The position numbers were made by a program, and so were the translations under genes. A model generated the notes under the pieces. That model ran no database searches. It worked only from the letters and a program-made list of their open reading frames with translations, and had not been told where the DNA came from. Source: an uncultured Clostridia bacterium (lineage in GTDB: Bacteria > Bacillota > Clostridia > Oscillospirales > Acutalibacteraceae). Taken from it: a DNA stretch of 54,152 bases. The DNA lies in assembly GCA_947589415.1 (NCBI GenBank), contig CANQBP010000011.1:1-54152 (forward strand), read 5' to 3'. This document shows positions 8,778 through 17,024 of this stretch, one piece after another. Position 1 is the stretch's first letter; each line of letters begins with the position of its first letter.

Positions 8778-9422
8778 ATGAAGAAGATAATTTTTTCGTC
8801 ACCGTTTCGTAAAAAAGGATATGTCAGACTGCCGGAGATAAGAAAAAATCTGTTATTCGTTGTTTTTATGCTGACGCTTTTTGCGGGAATAACATTGGGT
8901 GCCCTCGGCGGCAGGGCAGCGGATAAACAGCTTATGGAAAGTCTTGATGTAATTTTTTTGACAAATTTTAAGGTCAGATGTTCACAAAGTATGATTGATG
9001 CGTTTGTAGCTTCTTTTGCATCTGCGTTTATATTTATATTGGTTGTTTTTTTATTGGGGCTTTCCGTCTGGGGCGGTTTTATTGCCGTATTTGTGCCGTT
9101 TATAAAGGGGTACGGATACGGGCTTTCGGTCGGATATCTCTATGCCGCATACGGCCTTACCGGAATACTTTACAATATTTTGATTATACTGCCGGGAGCT
9201 TTTTTATGTTCCGCCGTAATTGCTGCGGCTTCTCAAGAGGCTTTCCGCAACTCGATAAAAATAATATCCGTATTCAGAAAAACCGCTGTAAGCGATGACC
9301 CGCATATACAGATGAAAAAATATCTCCTGTCTATGCTATGGCTGCTTTTTCTTGCGGCAATATCCTCGGCAGTTGATATGCTGTTCTCTTTTATGTTTTC
9401 GTGGCTGTTCGGTTTTCAGTAA
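8778..9422 (+). CDS. SpoIIM-family integral membrane protein
   Basis: About 214 residues, five or six hydrophobic segments, and the SpoIIM-type core: a G-rich helix (LGLSVWGGFIAVFVPFIKGY), then a GYGLSVGYLYAAYGLTGILY segment and LPGAF. In sporulating Firmicutes SpoIIM belongs to the DMP complex needed for septal peptidoglycan thinning and engulfment. Other superfamily members (DUF95) have unknown roles. The start is ambiguous. In-frame ATGs lie at 8760, 8772 and 8778, and GGGAGAG (8762-8768) is best spaced (9 bases) for 8778. The next membrane gene follows 37 bases later and is probably co-transcribed. Whether this is the true SpoIIM is not certain because neighbouring spoII genes are absent. 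Confidence 0.68.
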   Translation: MKKIIFSSPFRKKGYVRLPEIRKNLLFVVFMLTLFAGITLGALGGRAADKQLMESLDVIFLTNFKVRCSQSMIDAFVASFASAFIFILVVFLLGLSVWGGFIAVFVPFIKGYGYGLSVGYLYAAYGLTGILYNILIILPGAFLCSAVIAAASQEAFRNSIKIISVFRKTAVSDDPHIQMKKYLLSMLWLLFLAAISSAVDMLFSFMFSWLFGFQ

Positions 9423-9459
9423 GCCGATATCGGTAAAAATTGTTTAGGAAGTGTAAACG

Positions 9460-10392
9460 ATGGAAAAAAATCAAACAAAGTATAAAAAAATGACATTATC
9501 GGACTTTTTGGGAGGGTATTTTGAAAATGCAGGCAAGCTGACGCTGGTAAATATGTTGTTCTGTATTCCTGTCGCCGTCTTTGCCGTAATTATATATCTG
9601 CTTTATAATTTCGGAGTTAATAACATATTTATAATTTTTCTTGCCATACCGTTTCTGTCGCCGTTTTTTGCGGGACTGTTCTATGTTGTCAGAAGGGTAA
9701 CTATCGGGGAAGAAATTCACCCCGTCAAAGATTTTATAAAAGGTATCAAAGAAAATTCATTTTATTTCCTTATAAATTCGATAGTCCTTTATATCATTTC
9801 AATCGGACTTTTTGTCACGTTTTCATTTTACGGTACGGGTCTTAATGATTCTTTTATGACAGTATTGTTCGGAATGACAATATTCTTTACACTCTTCTTT
9901 CTTTTTTTTGAAAACAGTTTCCTTACCATGTGTGTTACCGTCGATTTAAAATTGGGGGATATAGTAAAAAATTCTGTACTTCTCGTCATAAAAGGCATTG
10001 CAGGTCATCTTAAAACCGTAATTTCTTTTGCTTTCACGGCTGTAATCATATATTCAATATTCATGTTTGCAAGAAATATATATTTAATACTGGCGATTAT
10101 GTCAATTTTAACAATATTGCTTCTGCCTGTCATGTGTTCATATATTATAGTATTCAATTCTTATAAAACATTGAAAAAACACGTAATTGATCCGTATGTT
10201 GAGGAAAAAAAATATCAAGATGAAATTTCAAAAAATAATAACGCAGATGATGAGCTGTATTATGAAGATATCGAAAAACTCAGGTCACTTTCAAAAGGTG
10301 ATGAAAACGAATTTGTATTTTTAAACGGAAAGATGATAAAACGCAAAACCGTTATAAATATACTTAAAAAATACGATAATGATAATGAATGA
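9460..10392 (+). CDS. YesL/DUF624-like membrane protein
   Basis: 310 residues. An N-terminal cytoplasmic stretch and FLGGYFENAGKL lead into a membrane domain of about five or six helices (residues 28-240). The pattern NMLFCIPV, then SPFFAGLFYVVRRVTIGEEI and DFIKGIKENS is typical of the DUF624/YesL family. A charged cytoplasmic tail of about 70 residues (Glu/Lys/Asp-rich, ending YDNDNE) is longer than in YesL itself. The function is unknown; some relatives lie near sugar transporters, but nothing here supports that role. AGGAAGTG precedes the ATG. It is the last gene before a strong terminator and follows the SpoIIM-like gene, so the two form a small membrane-protein operon. Confidence 0.62.
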   Translation: MEKNQTKYKKMTLSDFLGGYFENAGKLTLVNMLFCIPVAVFAVIIYLLYNFGVNNIFIIFLAIPFLSPFFAGLFYVVRRVTIGEEIHPVKDFIKGIKENSFYFLINSIVLYIISIGLFVTFSFYGTGLNDSFMTVLFGMTIFFTLFFLFFENSFLTMCVTVDLKLGDIVKNSVLLVIKGIAGHLKTVISFAFTAVIIYSIFMFARNIYLILAIMSILTILLLPVMCSYIIVFNSYKTLKKHVIDPYVEEKKYQDEISKNNNADDELYYEDIEKLRSLSKGDENEFVFLNGKMIKRKTVINILKKYDNDNE

Positions 10393-10413
10393 AACAATAA
10401 TGTCATAAATATC

Positions 10414-10462
10414 GGAGTTTCTGTTTTAAGCCGAACGGCTCAAAGCAGAAACTTCTTTTTTT
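10414..10462 (+). terminator. Intrinsic terminator after the YesL-like gene
   Basis: A long imperfect hairpin (GGAGTTTCTG.TTTTAAGCCG with CGGCT.CAAAG.CAGAAACTTC) closes with a run of seven T residues at 10456-10462, starting about 22 bases after the stop codon. Confidence 0.85.
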
Positions 10463-10683
10463 AAAAAATCGTGTAAATATCTAAAATAATTATATTTTTC
10501 GGACTGTCATTGTGCATGATTAAAAAACATCGGGATATCATGGGTATATCTTGCATAAAAGTTATCCGAACAAATCATTATATAATAATAGAAATTAAAC
10601 AAAGAATTGAAAAATTTAACCGAATTGAATTTTTCCTGCCGCAAAACCGTCAAAATATACAGGGAAAAAGTAAAAAAATAATA

Positions 10684-10701
10684 TTGACAACTTTTTAACA
10701 A
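10684..10701 (+). promoter_or_regulatory. Rex-type redox operator overlapping the adhE -35 box
   Basis: TTGACAACTTTTTAACAA is 18 bases long and matches the clostridial Rex operator TTGTTAA-N4-TTAACAA, with a perfect right half and two changes in the left half. It covers the -35 element and the first 12 bases of the spacer. Rex is a repressor that leaves DNA when NADH is high, and adhE is a standard Rex target in Clostridia. No rex gene is in the window, so the assignment rests on the site and the known regulon. Confidence 0.7.
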
Positions 10702-10712
10702 TCCTATATAAT
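10684..10712 (+). promoter_or_regulatory. Consensus sigma-A promoter of adhE
   Basis: TTGACA (10684-10689) and TATAAT (10707-10712), both perfect consensus, with a 17-base spacer. Transcription should start near 10719, giving a leader of about 55 bases and a GGAGG ribosome binding site 10 bases before the ATG. Such a strong core promoter suggests the gene is controlled mainly by repression. The rest of the gap (10463-10683) is AT-rich; it also holds an 8-bp inverted repeat GAAAAATT/AATTTTTC at 10609-10635. Confidence 0.88.
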
Positions 10713-10773
10713 ATTATTGTATTGGAGAAGATGATGAGTCACAGTACAATATATAAATGGAGGAATAACAACT

Positions 10774-13401
10774 ATGGCTAATAATAATGAAGTCGATGTT
10801 AAAATTACACCGGACGGTCTTGTTGAGGATCTCGACAGCTTTAATAAAAAGCTCCAGGAAGTAAGAGAAGCTCAAAAGATTTTTGCAACCTATACTCAAG
10901 AACAGGTTGATGAAATTTTTAAGGCCGCCGCAATAGCAGCCAATCAGGCACGTATTCCGCTTGCCGTTATGGCTGTTGAAGAAACAGGAATGGGAGTTAA
11001 GGAAGATAAGATAATAAAGAATCATTATGCTTCCGAGTATATATACAATGCATATAAAAATACCAAGACCTGCGGTGTGATCGAATATGATTCCGCATTC
11101 GGACTGAAAAAGATAGCAGAACCTATCGGAGTTATAGGGGCTGTTATTCCTACAACTAACCCGACATCTACCGCAATATTTAAGACACTTATCTGTCTTA
11201 AAACAAGAAACGGTATAATCATAAGCCCGCACCCCCGTGCAAAGAAATCCACTATTGCTGCCGCTAAGATTGTTCTTGATGCAGCAGTAAAAGCAGGTGC
11301 GCCGAAGGGGATAATCGGCTGGATAGATGTGCCGTCACTTGAACTTACAAACGAGCTTATGAGAAATGCAGATACAATTCTCGCAACCGGCGGACCCGGA
11401 ATGGTTAAGGCTGCATATTCTTCCGGTAAACCGGCTCTCGGAGTCGGAGCGGGCAATACACCCGTAATTATTGACAGTACTGCCGATATCAAGGTTGCTG
11501 TAAGCTCAATAATCCACTCTAAGACATTTGATAACGGTATGATCTGCGCATCGGAGCAGAGTGTTACGGTTCTGTCGGACATATATGATGAGGTTAAGAA
11601 GGAGTTTGCGGAAAGAGGTTGCTATTTCCTCAAGCCCGATGAACTTGATAAGGTAAGAAAAACGATTATTATTAACGGTGCGCTCAATGCAAAGATTGTC
11701 GGACAAAAGGCGCACACTATTGCAAAGCTCGCCGGAGTTGATGTTCCCGAAGATACAAAAATTCTTATCGGTGAGGTAGAATCAGTAGATATAAGCGAAG
11801 AGTTTGCACATGAAAAGCTCTCTCCCGTACTTGCCATGTATAAGGCTGAAACCTTTGACGAGGCACTTGAGAAAGCTGCGCAGCTCGTTGCTGACGGAGG
11901 ATACGGTCATACCTCTTCACTGTATATACACCCCGCACAACAGGAAAAGATTGAAAAGCACTATAATGCGATGAAAACCTGCCGAATACTCATAAATACA
12001 CCGTCATCACACGGCGGTATCGGTGACTTGTATAACTTCAAGCTGACACCGTCACTCACACTCGGCTGCGGTTCGTGGGGCGGAAACTCCGTATCGGAAA
12101 ATGTCGGAATTAAGCATCTTTTGAATATTAAGAGCGTAGCCGAACGCAGAGAAAATATGCTTTGGTTCAGAGCGCCGCAAAAGGTATATTTCAAAAAAGG
12201 CTGTATGCCCGTTGCCCTTGACGAACTCGGATCTGTTATGGGAAAGAAAAAGGCATTTATCGTAACTGATGAATTTCTTTATAAAAACGGCTATGTAAAG
12301 CCCATTGAAGATAAACTCGACGAGCTTGGAATACAGCATACCGCATTTTATAATGTTCAGCCCGACCCGACTCTCGCCTCTGCAAAAGAGGGTGCGGAAG
12401 CTATGCGCCTTTTTGAACCCGATACAATAATAGCACTCGGCGGAGGTTCGGCAATGGATGCCGGAAAGATAATGTGGGTACTTTATGAACACCCCGAAGC
12501 TGACTTCCTTGATATGGCAATGCGTTTCATGGATATCAGAAAGAGAATTTACACGTTCCCGAAAATGGGTGAAAAGGCTTACTTTATTGCTATTCCTACT
12601 TCATCGGGTACAGGCTCCGAGGTTACTCCGTTTGCCGTTATCACGGACGAAAAGACAGGAATTAAGTATCCGCTTGCCGATTATGAACTTATGCCGAACA
12701 TGGCAATTATTGATGCAGACAATATGATGAACCAGCCGAAAGGTCTTACAAGTGCATCGGGTATAGATGCTTTAACACACGCACTTGAGGCTTATGCATC
12801 TATAATGGCTACTCCGTACACGGACGGTCTTGCACTGCAGGCAATGAAAACTATATTTGAGTATTTGCCGTCTGCATATGAAAACGGTGCGAATGATCCT
12901 ATTGCCCGTGAAAAAATGGCTAATGCATCAACAATGGCAGGTATGGCGTTTGCCAATGCATTCCTCGGTGTATGCCATTCAATGGCTCATAAACTCGGTG
13001 CTTATCACCATATACCGCACGGTATTGCCAATGCACTTCTTATATCCTATGTCCTCAGATATAACGCCGTTCCGGTTCCTCCGAAAATGGGAACGTTTTC
13101 GCAGTATGCATACCCGCATACGCTTGAAAGATATGTTGAATGTGCTAATTTCTGCGGCGTGTACGGAAAAGACGATAATGAAACTCTTGAACTCTTCATT
13201 CAAAAAATTGAGGAACTCAAAGAGAGATGCGGAGTCAGGAAAACTATTGCGGACTACGGTGTAAAAGAAGAAGATTTCCTTGCAACACTCGATGAAATGG
13301 TTGTTAATGCTTTTGACGACCAGTGTACCGGAGCTAATCCGAGGTATCCGCTTTTCTATGAAATTAAGGAAATATATCTTAAAGCATACTATGGTAAATA
13401 A
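10774..13401 (+). CDS. adhE: Bifunctional acetaldehyde-CoA/alcohol dehydrogenase AdhE
   Basis: An 875-residue cytoplasmic enzyme that reduces acetyl-CoA to acetaldehyde and then ethanol, consuming two NADH. The N-terminal aldehyde dehydrogenase domain (1-440) has its catalytic cysteine near 257 (NGMICASEQS). A linker leads to the iron alcohol dehydrogenase domain (from M462, MLWFRAPQKVYFKKGC) with the NAD loop GGGSAMDAGK, PTSSGTGSEVTP, and the four metal ligands Asp665, His669, His735 and His749 (GIDALTH, GVCHSMAH, HHIPHG). Full length for the family, so both activities should be present. AdhE proteins assemble into spirosome filaments. A consensus promoter overlapped by a Rex-type operator precedes it, and a partial terminator separates it from a degenerate copy of its own ADH domain. 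Confidence 0.97.
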   Translation: MANNNEVDVKITPDGLVEDLDSFNKKLQEVREAQKIFATYTQEQVDEIFKAAAIAANQARIPLAVMAVEETGMGVKEDKIIKNHYASEYIYNAYKNTKTCGVIEYDSAFGLKKIAEPIGVIGAVIPTTNPTSTAIFKTLICLKTRNGIIISPHPRAKKSTIAAAKIVLDAAVKAGAPKGIIGWIDVPSLELTNELMRNADTILATGGPGMVKAAYSSGKPALGVGAGNTPVIIDSTADIKVAVSSIIHSKTFDNGMICASEQSVTVLSDIYDEVKKEFAERGCYFLKPDELDKVRKTIIINGALNAKIVGQKAHTIAKLAGVDVPEDTKILIGEVESVDISEEFAHEKLSPVLAMYKAETFDEALEKAAQLVADGGYGHTSSLYIHPAQQEKIEKHYNAMKTCRILINTPSSHGGIGDLYNFKLTPSLTLGCGSWGGNSVSENVGIKHLLNIKSVAERRENMLWFRAPQKVYFKKGCMPVALDELGSVMGKKKAFIVTDEFLYKNGYVKPIEDKLDELGIQHTAFYNVQPDPTLASAKEGAEAMRLFEPDTIIALGGGSAMDAGKIMWVLYEHPEADFLDMAMRFMDIRKRIYTFPKMGEKAYFIAIPTSSGTGSEVTPFAVITDEKTGIKYPLADYELMPNMAIIDADNMMNQPKGLTSASGIDALTHALEAYASIMATPYTDGLALQAMKTIFEYLPSAYENGANDPIAREKMANASTMAGMAFANAFLGVCHSMAHKLGAYHHIPHGIANALLISYVLRYNAVPVPPKMGTFSQYAYPHTLERYVECANFCGVYGKDDNETLELFIQKIEELKERCGVRKTIADYGVKEEDFLATLDEMVVNAFDDQCTGANPRYPLFYEIKEIYLKAYYGK

Positions 13402-13412
13402 TTAAAAATTAC

Positions 13413-13458
13413 AGGTTCTGTCATGACAGTATGCACAGGTTATGGCAGAACCTTTATT
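13413..13458 (+). terminator. Hairpin between adhE and its paralog (probable leaky terminator)
   Basis: AGGTTCTGTCAT (13413-13424) pairs with ATGGCAGAACCT (13442-13453), with one G-T pair and a 17-base loop. The stem is followed by TTATTCTTAT, which is not a clean T-run. I expect partial termination, which would lower expression of the downstream two genes relative to adhE while keeping them on the same transcript. Confidence 0.55.
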
Positions 13459-13484
13459 CTTATATAAACGGAAGGTGTAGAATA

Positions 13485-14585
13485 ATGCTTTGGTTCAGAA
13501 TACCCGAAAAGATATATTTTAAAAAGGGCTGTATGTGGTCATCGCTTGACGAATTGAAAACCGTATATGGCAAAAAAAGAGCATTTATCGTTGCTGACAA
13601 TGAATTATATAAAAAAGGTTATGTTAATTCTATCGGGAGAAAACTCAAGTCTGTCGGAATACAATGTACGGTATTCAGTAACATACCCTCTGAAATTACA
13701 TTTGAATGTATTGCCGAGGGGGCAAAGGCTATGAGCCTTTTCGGAGCTGATACCGTGATTTCATTTGGAACATATAAATCGGCAAATGCTGCGAAACTAA
13801 TGCGGGCATTTTATGAAAAACCGGATTTGAAACCGAAAGATCTGATTGAAAAATTTGTCGATTTACGAAATACCGAGGAAATATTCTCAAAGGAAAACAG
13901 AAAATCACTTCTTGCCGTAATTCCTGTTTTGTACGGAAACGGCTCGGAGGTGACACCGTATGCGTTTGTCAAAGACGAAAAGAACGACAGCATACATATA
14001 GCTGCCAATTACAGCCTTATGCCCGATATTAGTATTATTGACTCGGATTATACCTGCGAACTTCCCGAAATACTCGATAATGCTCCGGGCTTCGCTCAGC
14101 TTACACTTGCAATTTCCGCATATATATCGGAATATTCATCTGAATATACGGACGGGTTTGTAATCAAGGCTGTTAAGAATATTTTTGAATATCTCCCTTA
14201 TATATATCAAAACGGTACAAGGAATGTAATCGCAGAGGAAAAAATATCCGAGGCTTCGGCTATGGCAGGTATTGCCGCTGCAAATACGGATGCGGGTCTG
14301 CTTTGCGGTTTGGATATTATTTATGGAGGTCTTGTTTGTGCGGTTTTGCTGCCTTGTGTTATTCGCCGTCTTATAAAAGACAATGCAAATATCGCCGAAA
14401 AACTGACTGAAATGGCTAAATTGCTGGGTATGAATGATGCAGAGGCTCTAATATCAAACATTGAAGAACTTAGGGATAAATGCGGTCTTGCTAAAAGTAT
14501 TTCCGAGCTGAAAACAGAAAAAGCGGACTATTTCTCTGCCATTGAGAAACTGATAAACCCTGTACTTAGGGAAGCCTATGAATGA
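13485..14585 (+). CDS. Catalytically dead paralog of the AdhE alcohol dehydrogenase domain
   Basis: 366 residues, colinear with AdhE from its M462. Both start MLWFR, and the first 15 bases of coding DNA are identical. KKGC, LDEL, KK.AFIV, YVN.I, GSEVTP, YTDG and IFEYLP blocks are retained. Every catalytic feature is gone. The NAD loop GGGSAMDAGK reads FGTYKSANAAK, the ligand block GIDALTH reads GFAQLTL, and the region with the last two histidines reads GLLCGLDIIYGG with about six residues lost nearby. No metal ligand remains. Yet the frame is open throughout, with a GGAAGGTG ribosome binding site, so it is not simple decay. I infer a pseudoenzyme from duplication of the neighbouring adhE 3' half, possibly a structural partner or modulator of AdhE. 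It overlaps the next gene by 8 bases. Confidence 0.85.
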   Translation: MLWFRIPEKIYFKKGCMWSSLDELKTVYGKKRAFIVADNELYKKGYVNSIGRKLKSVGIQCTVFSNIPSEITFECIAEGAKAMSLFGADTVISFGTYKSANAAKLMRAFYEKPDLKPKDLIEKFVDLRNTEEIFSKENRKSLLAVIPVLYGNGSEVTPYAFVKDEKNDSIHIAANYSLMPDISIIDSDYTCELPEILDNAPGFAQLTLAISAYISEYSSEYTDGFVIKAVKNIFEYLPYIYQNGTRNVIAEEKISEASAMAGIAAANTDAGLLCGLDIIYGGLVCAVLLPCVIRRLIKDNANIAEKLTEMAKLLGMNDAEALISNIEELRDKCGLAKSISELKTEKADYFSAIEKLINPVLREAYE

Positions 14586-15477
14586 CAAGGATTTTATCGT
14601 ATGCTCGTTATGTCCGAGAAATTGTAATGCAGTAAGAACGGCTGAAAAGGGCAGAGGTTTTTGTAAAGCGGGGTATCTTCCTAAAATAGCAAGGGCAGCT
14701 CCGCATATGTGGGAAGAACCGTGTATAAGCGGAAAAAACGGGTCAGGAACGATTTTCTTTTCGGGATGCGTGCTTTCGTGTGTATTCTGTCAAAATCAAA
14801 AAATAAGCTCGCAGGGTCACGGTAAGAGCATAACCGTTTCGGAACTTATCGGGTATATTAAAAAACTTGAGGAGCTGCAAGTACATAATATCAACCTTGT
14901 AAGTCCCACGCCGTATGTTGATAGTATTATTGAGGCATTGTCACATTATAAACCGTCCGTACCCGTCGTTTACAATACGGGAGGATATGAGAAAGCCGAA
15001 ACAATTAAACGGCTTGAGGGAATGATTGACATATATCTGCCGGATCTCAAATATATACGGAATGATATTTCAGCGAAGTATTCGGGTGCATCCAATTACT
15101 TTGAATATGCATCACGGGCATTGGAGGAAATGGTGCGTCAGACCGGAAAGCCGGTTTTTGACGATAACGGAATGATGTTAAAAGGTACGATCGTAAGACA
15201 TTTAATTCTGCCGCAGAATACAAGAAATTCGATCGAGGTCATAAAATATCTTGATGATACCTTCGGGGATAACATTCTGGTTAGCCTTATGGGGCAGTAT
15301 ATTCCCGTTGCCAATGCTAAAGATTACCCCGAAATAAACCGCTGTATCACCCCGCGAGAGTATGATAAGGTACTTAACGAACTGACAAAAACGTCACTTG
15401 ACGGCTTTGCGCAGGAACTTAATTCTGCCAATAAGTCATATATACCCGATTTCAATATAGATGACACAATAAAATAG
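14578..15477 (+). CDS. PflA-like radical SAM protein (COG1313 type)
   Basis: 299 residues. The radical SAM cluster motif CxxxCxxC is at Cys64, Cys68 and Cys71 (GCVLSCVFCQNQ). A second cysteine set near the N-terminus (Cys9, Cys12, Cys16, Cys29: CSLCPRNC and GFCKAG) is typical of the COG1313 group, which resembles pyruvate formate-lyase activating enzyme but has no established substrate. Downstream motifs NLVSPTPYV, VVYNTGGYE, IYLPDLKY and LPQNT fit this group. The start ATG overlaps the stop of the dead ADH gene by 8 bases, so translation is coupled. No glycyl radical enzyme gene is adjacent. The closest context is the dead ADH-like gene, so a joint role with AdhE is a hypothesis only. Confidence 0.85.
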   Translation: MNDKDFIVCSLCPRNCNAVRTAEKGRGFCKAGYLPKIARAAPHMWEEPCISGKNGSGTIFFSGCVLSCVFCQNQKISSQGHGKSITVSELIGYIKKLEELQVHNINLVSPTPYVDSIIEALSHYKPSVPVVYNTGGYEKAETIKRLEGMIDIYLPDLKYIRNDISAKYSGASNYFEYASRALEEMVRQTGKPVFDDNGMMLKGTIVRHLILPQNTRNSIEVIKYLDDTFGDNILVSLMGQYIPVANAKDYPEINRCITPREYDKVLNELTKTSLDGFAQELNSANKSYIPDFNIDDTIK

Positions 15478-15496
15478 TATAACATAACATAAAGAA

Positions 15497-15535
15497 AAAG
15501 GAAACTTCCGCTTTTTAATCGGAAATTTCCTTTAT
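15497..15535. terminator. Bidirectional terminator between convergent genes
   Basis: AAAGGAAACTTCCG (15497-15510) and CGGAAATTTCCTTT (15520-15533) form a 14-bp stem with one mismatch, A-rich on the left and T-rich on the right. It sits 20 bases after the radical SAM gene and directly before the stop of the leftward membrane gene, so it can serve both. Confidence 0.8.
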
Positions 15536-16336
15536 TTATTGTTTTTTGTTTCTGTCTTTTCTAAAAATAAATTTTTTTACTTCCTCTGAAATTTTTCTGT
15601 ATTTTATCGAACGCAACTGGGAAAAAGAACGAATAAGACGTAACTGCTGGCGATTAAGACTTTTAACAAATTTCTCATAAGTCGAATTGATCTTTTCATA
15701 TGCGGAGGTTGACTGAAATTTGTCGTTCAAATTTACACGAATTTGACCTATATTCGAGGCAAGTCCCTTCAACTTTTCGTTGAAGCTCGAAAAACCCAAC
15801 ACGGTATGCAGACAGTCTATTAAAATTAAAAACAGTAATCCTGCACAAACATAGTGGAACAAAGGATATGACAGCTTGTCGGTAAGTGAAACCACAAACG
15901 GGTGTATAAAATAGACAAGCAGTACGGACAGCGTTCCGAATGCAATCGCACCGACAAGACAAACTCTTCCGTTTATATTGAATTTTCCTACAAAAATTTC
16001 TTTTCCGAATACGGTAAACTTAAAATCGTTATAATCCCACCAACGTACATTAAATATCTTTTCCATAACGACAGAGGTTATATATTCCAGCAGACAGGTA
16101 AGCACTGCACTTGATACAAACAAAACAATCGGATTGTACCTGAGATTACCGAGTACCAAAACATCAAGCAGAGAACCGAAACCGTAAATAGGGCAATACG
16201 GCCCGTTAAGAAATCCGCGGTTTACAAGACGTTTTTGTCTGAAAGACTCAAGTGCGGATTCATATACCCAACCAGCAAAACTATACATAACAAGCCAAAA
16301 GAAATATCTTTCCAACGTCAGCGCCAAATCAGGCAT
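15536..16336 (-). CDS. CmpB-family (PF06541) integral membrane protein
   Basis: 266 residues with about five membrane helices. The family pattern is clear: FAGWVYES, then RGFLNGPYCPIYGFG, LEYITSVVMEKIF, RWWDYNDFKF and NGRVCLVGAIAFGTL. The family is often labelled putative ABC transporter permease, but no ATPase partner is nearby and no transport activity is established. The last 75 residues are a basic cytoplasmic helix region (FQSTSAYEKINSTYEKF, then a Lys/Arg-rich end). It overlaps the upstream HD-domain gene by 8 bases (HD stop at 16329, this ATG at 16336), so the two are probably translated together. Note that the family occurs widely in Firmicutes with unknown function. Confidence 0.78.
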   Translation of the reverse strand: MPDLALTLERYFFWLVMYSFAGWVYESALESFRQKRLVNRGFLNGPYCPIYGFGSLLDVLVLGNLRYNPIVLFVSSAVLTCLLEYITSVVMEKIFNVRWWDYNDFKFTVFGKEIFVGKFNINGRVCLVGAIAFGTLSVLLVYFIHPFVVSLTDKLSYPLFHYVCAGLLFLILIDCLHTVLGFSSFNEKLKGLASNIGQIRVNLNDKFQSTSAYEKINSTYEKFVKSLNRQQLRLIRSFSQLRSIKYRKISEEVKKFIFRKDRNKKQ

Positions 16337-16826
16337 TTATATCAACTCTCCTAAATATTCTAACTATTTTATTTTTAAATCCCCCCACGGTTTCATATGT
16401 TGCGCAAATTTTATCGGAAATGCATAAAATAACAGCCTCCCGATATTTCGGCGGTTTCGGAGTAAGCGGGAACATATGCCGCAATATCATATTTTGTTCG
16501 ATTTTTCCGAGGAAATATTCTTTATTTGCATTTTCAAGGGCTATTTTAGGGTGTTTGAAGCCATGAAGTTTTTTCTGTTTTGTAGGCTTATGCCAGTCGT
16601 AGAGAAAATAATCATGAAGCAGAGCTCCTCGCACCATTGCTCTTTCATTAACCTTTATCCTTAACTTTTTTGATATTACTATACACATGGACGTCACAAA
16701 AAGCGAATGTTCATAAACGCTGAAGCTGCCGTGCTGAACACATAACTTTTCGATTTTCATTCCTTTTGACTCAAGTATATCCTGTCCGTATTTTTTTATT
16801 ATATCGAAATACTTGACAACCTTCAC
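16329..16826 (-). CDS. HD-domain phosphohydrolase-like protein
   Basis: About 165 residues with an HD-superfamily metal-binding pattern: YEHSLFVTSMCIVISKKL supplies the first histidine, LLHDYFLYDWH the HD pair, and KHPKIALEN and ILRHMFPLTP later histidines. An ISDKICATYE motif near the end provides the final aspartate. This subgroup is common in clostridia and usually annotated as HD domain-containing protein; the substrate is unknown, though nucleotide or signalling nucleotide hydrolysis is typical of the superfamily. I start it at GTG 16826, after GGAGGTG, because the promoter at 16852-16880 places the transcript start near 16845, downstream of the farther ATG at 16880. It overlaps the CmpB-family gene. 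Confidence 0.75.
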   Translation of the reverse strand: MKVVKYFDIIKKYGQDILESKGMKIEKLCVQHGSFSVYEHSLFVTSMCIVISKKLRIKVNERAMVRGALLHDYFLYDWHKPTKQKKLHGFKHPKIALENANKEYFLGKIEQNMILRHMFPLTPKPPKYREAVILCISDKICATYETVGGFKNKIVRIFRRVDINA

Positions 16827-16851
16827 ATTCACACCTCCATTCGCCTCTACA

Positions 16852-16880
16852 ATGATAACATGAATAAAGAAAAAAAGCAA
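16852..16880 (-). promoter_or_regulatory. Promoter of the HD/CmpB operon
   Basis: On the minus strand TTGCTT (16875-16880) and TATCAT (16852-16857) are 17 bases apart with an extended -10 (TGT before TATCAT). It is divergent from the DUF4317 promoter about 55 bases away. Confidence 0.7.
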
Positions 16881-16934
16881 CTGTTAAAAAGGATATTATT
16901 GATACGGAAATGACAAAATATCTGTTAATAGTTA

Positions 16935-16963
16935 TTGTTTTTCGCACATTTTCCTGCTATAAT
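16935..16963 (+). promoter_or_regulatory. Promoter of the DUF4317 gene
   Basis: TTGTTT (16935-16940), a 17-base spacer and TATAAT (16958-16963), with an extended -10 TGC immediately before TATAAT. Transcription should begin near 16970, which excludes any start upstream of the ATG at 17025. Confidence 0.75.
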
Positions 16964-17024
16964 TTATATTTACGGGGATATATATATCCCATACATTTAT
17001 TTATTACCAAGGAGAAATGATATT

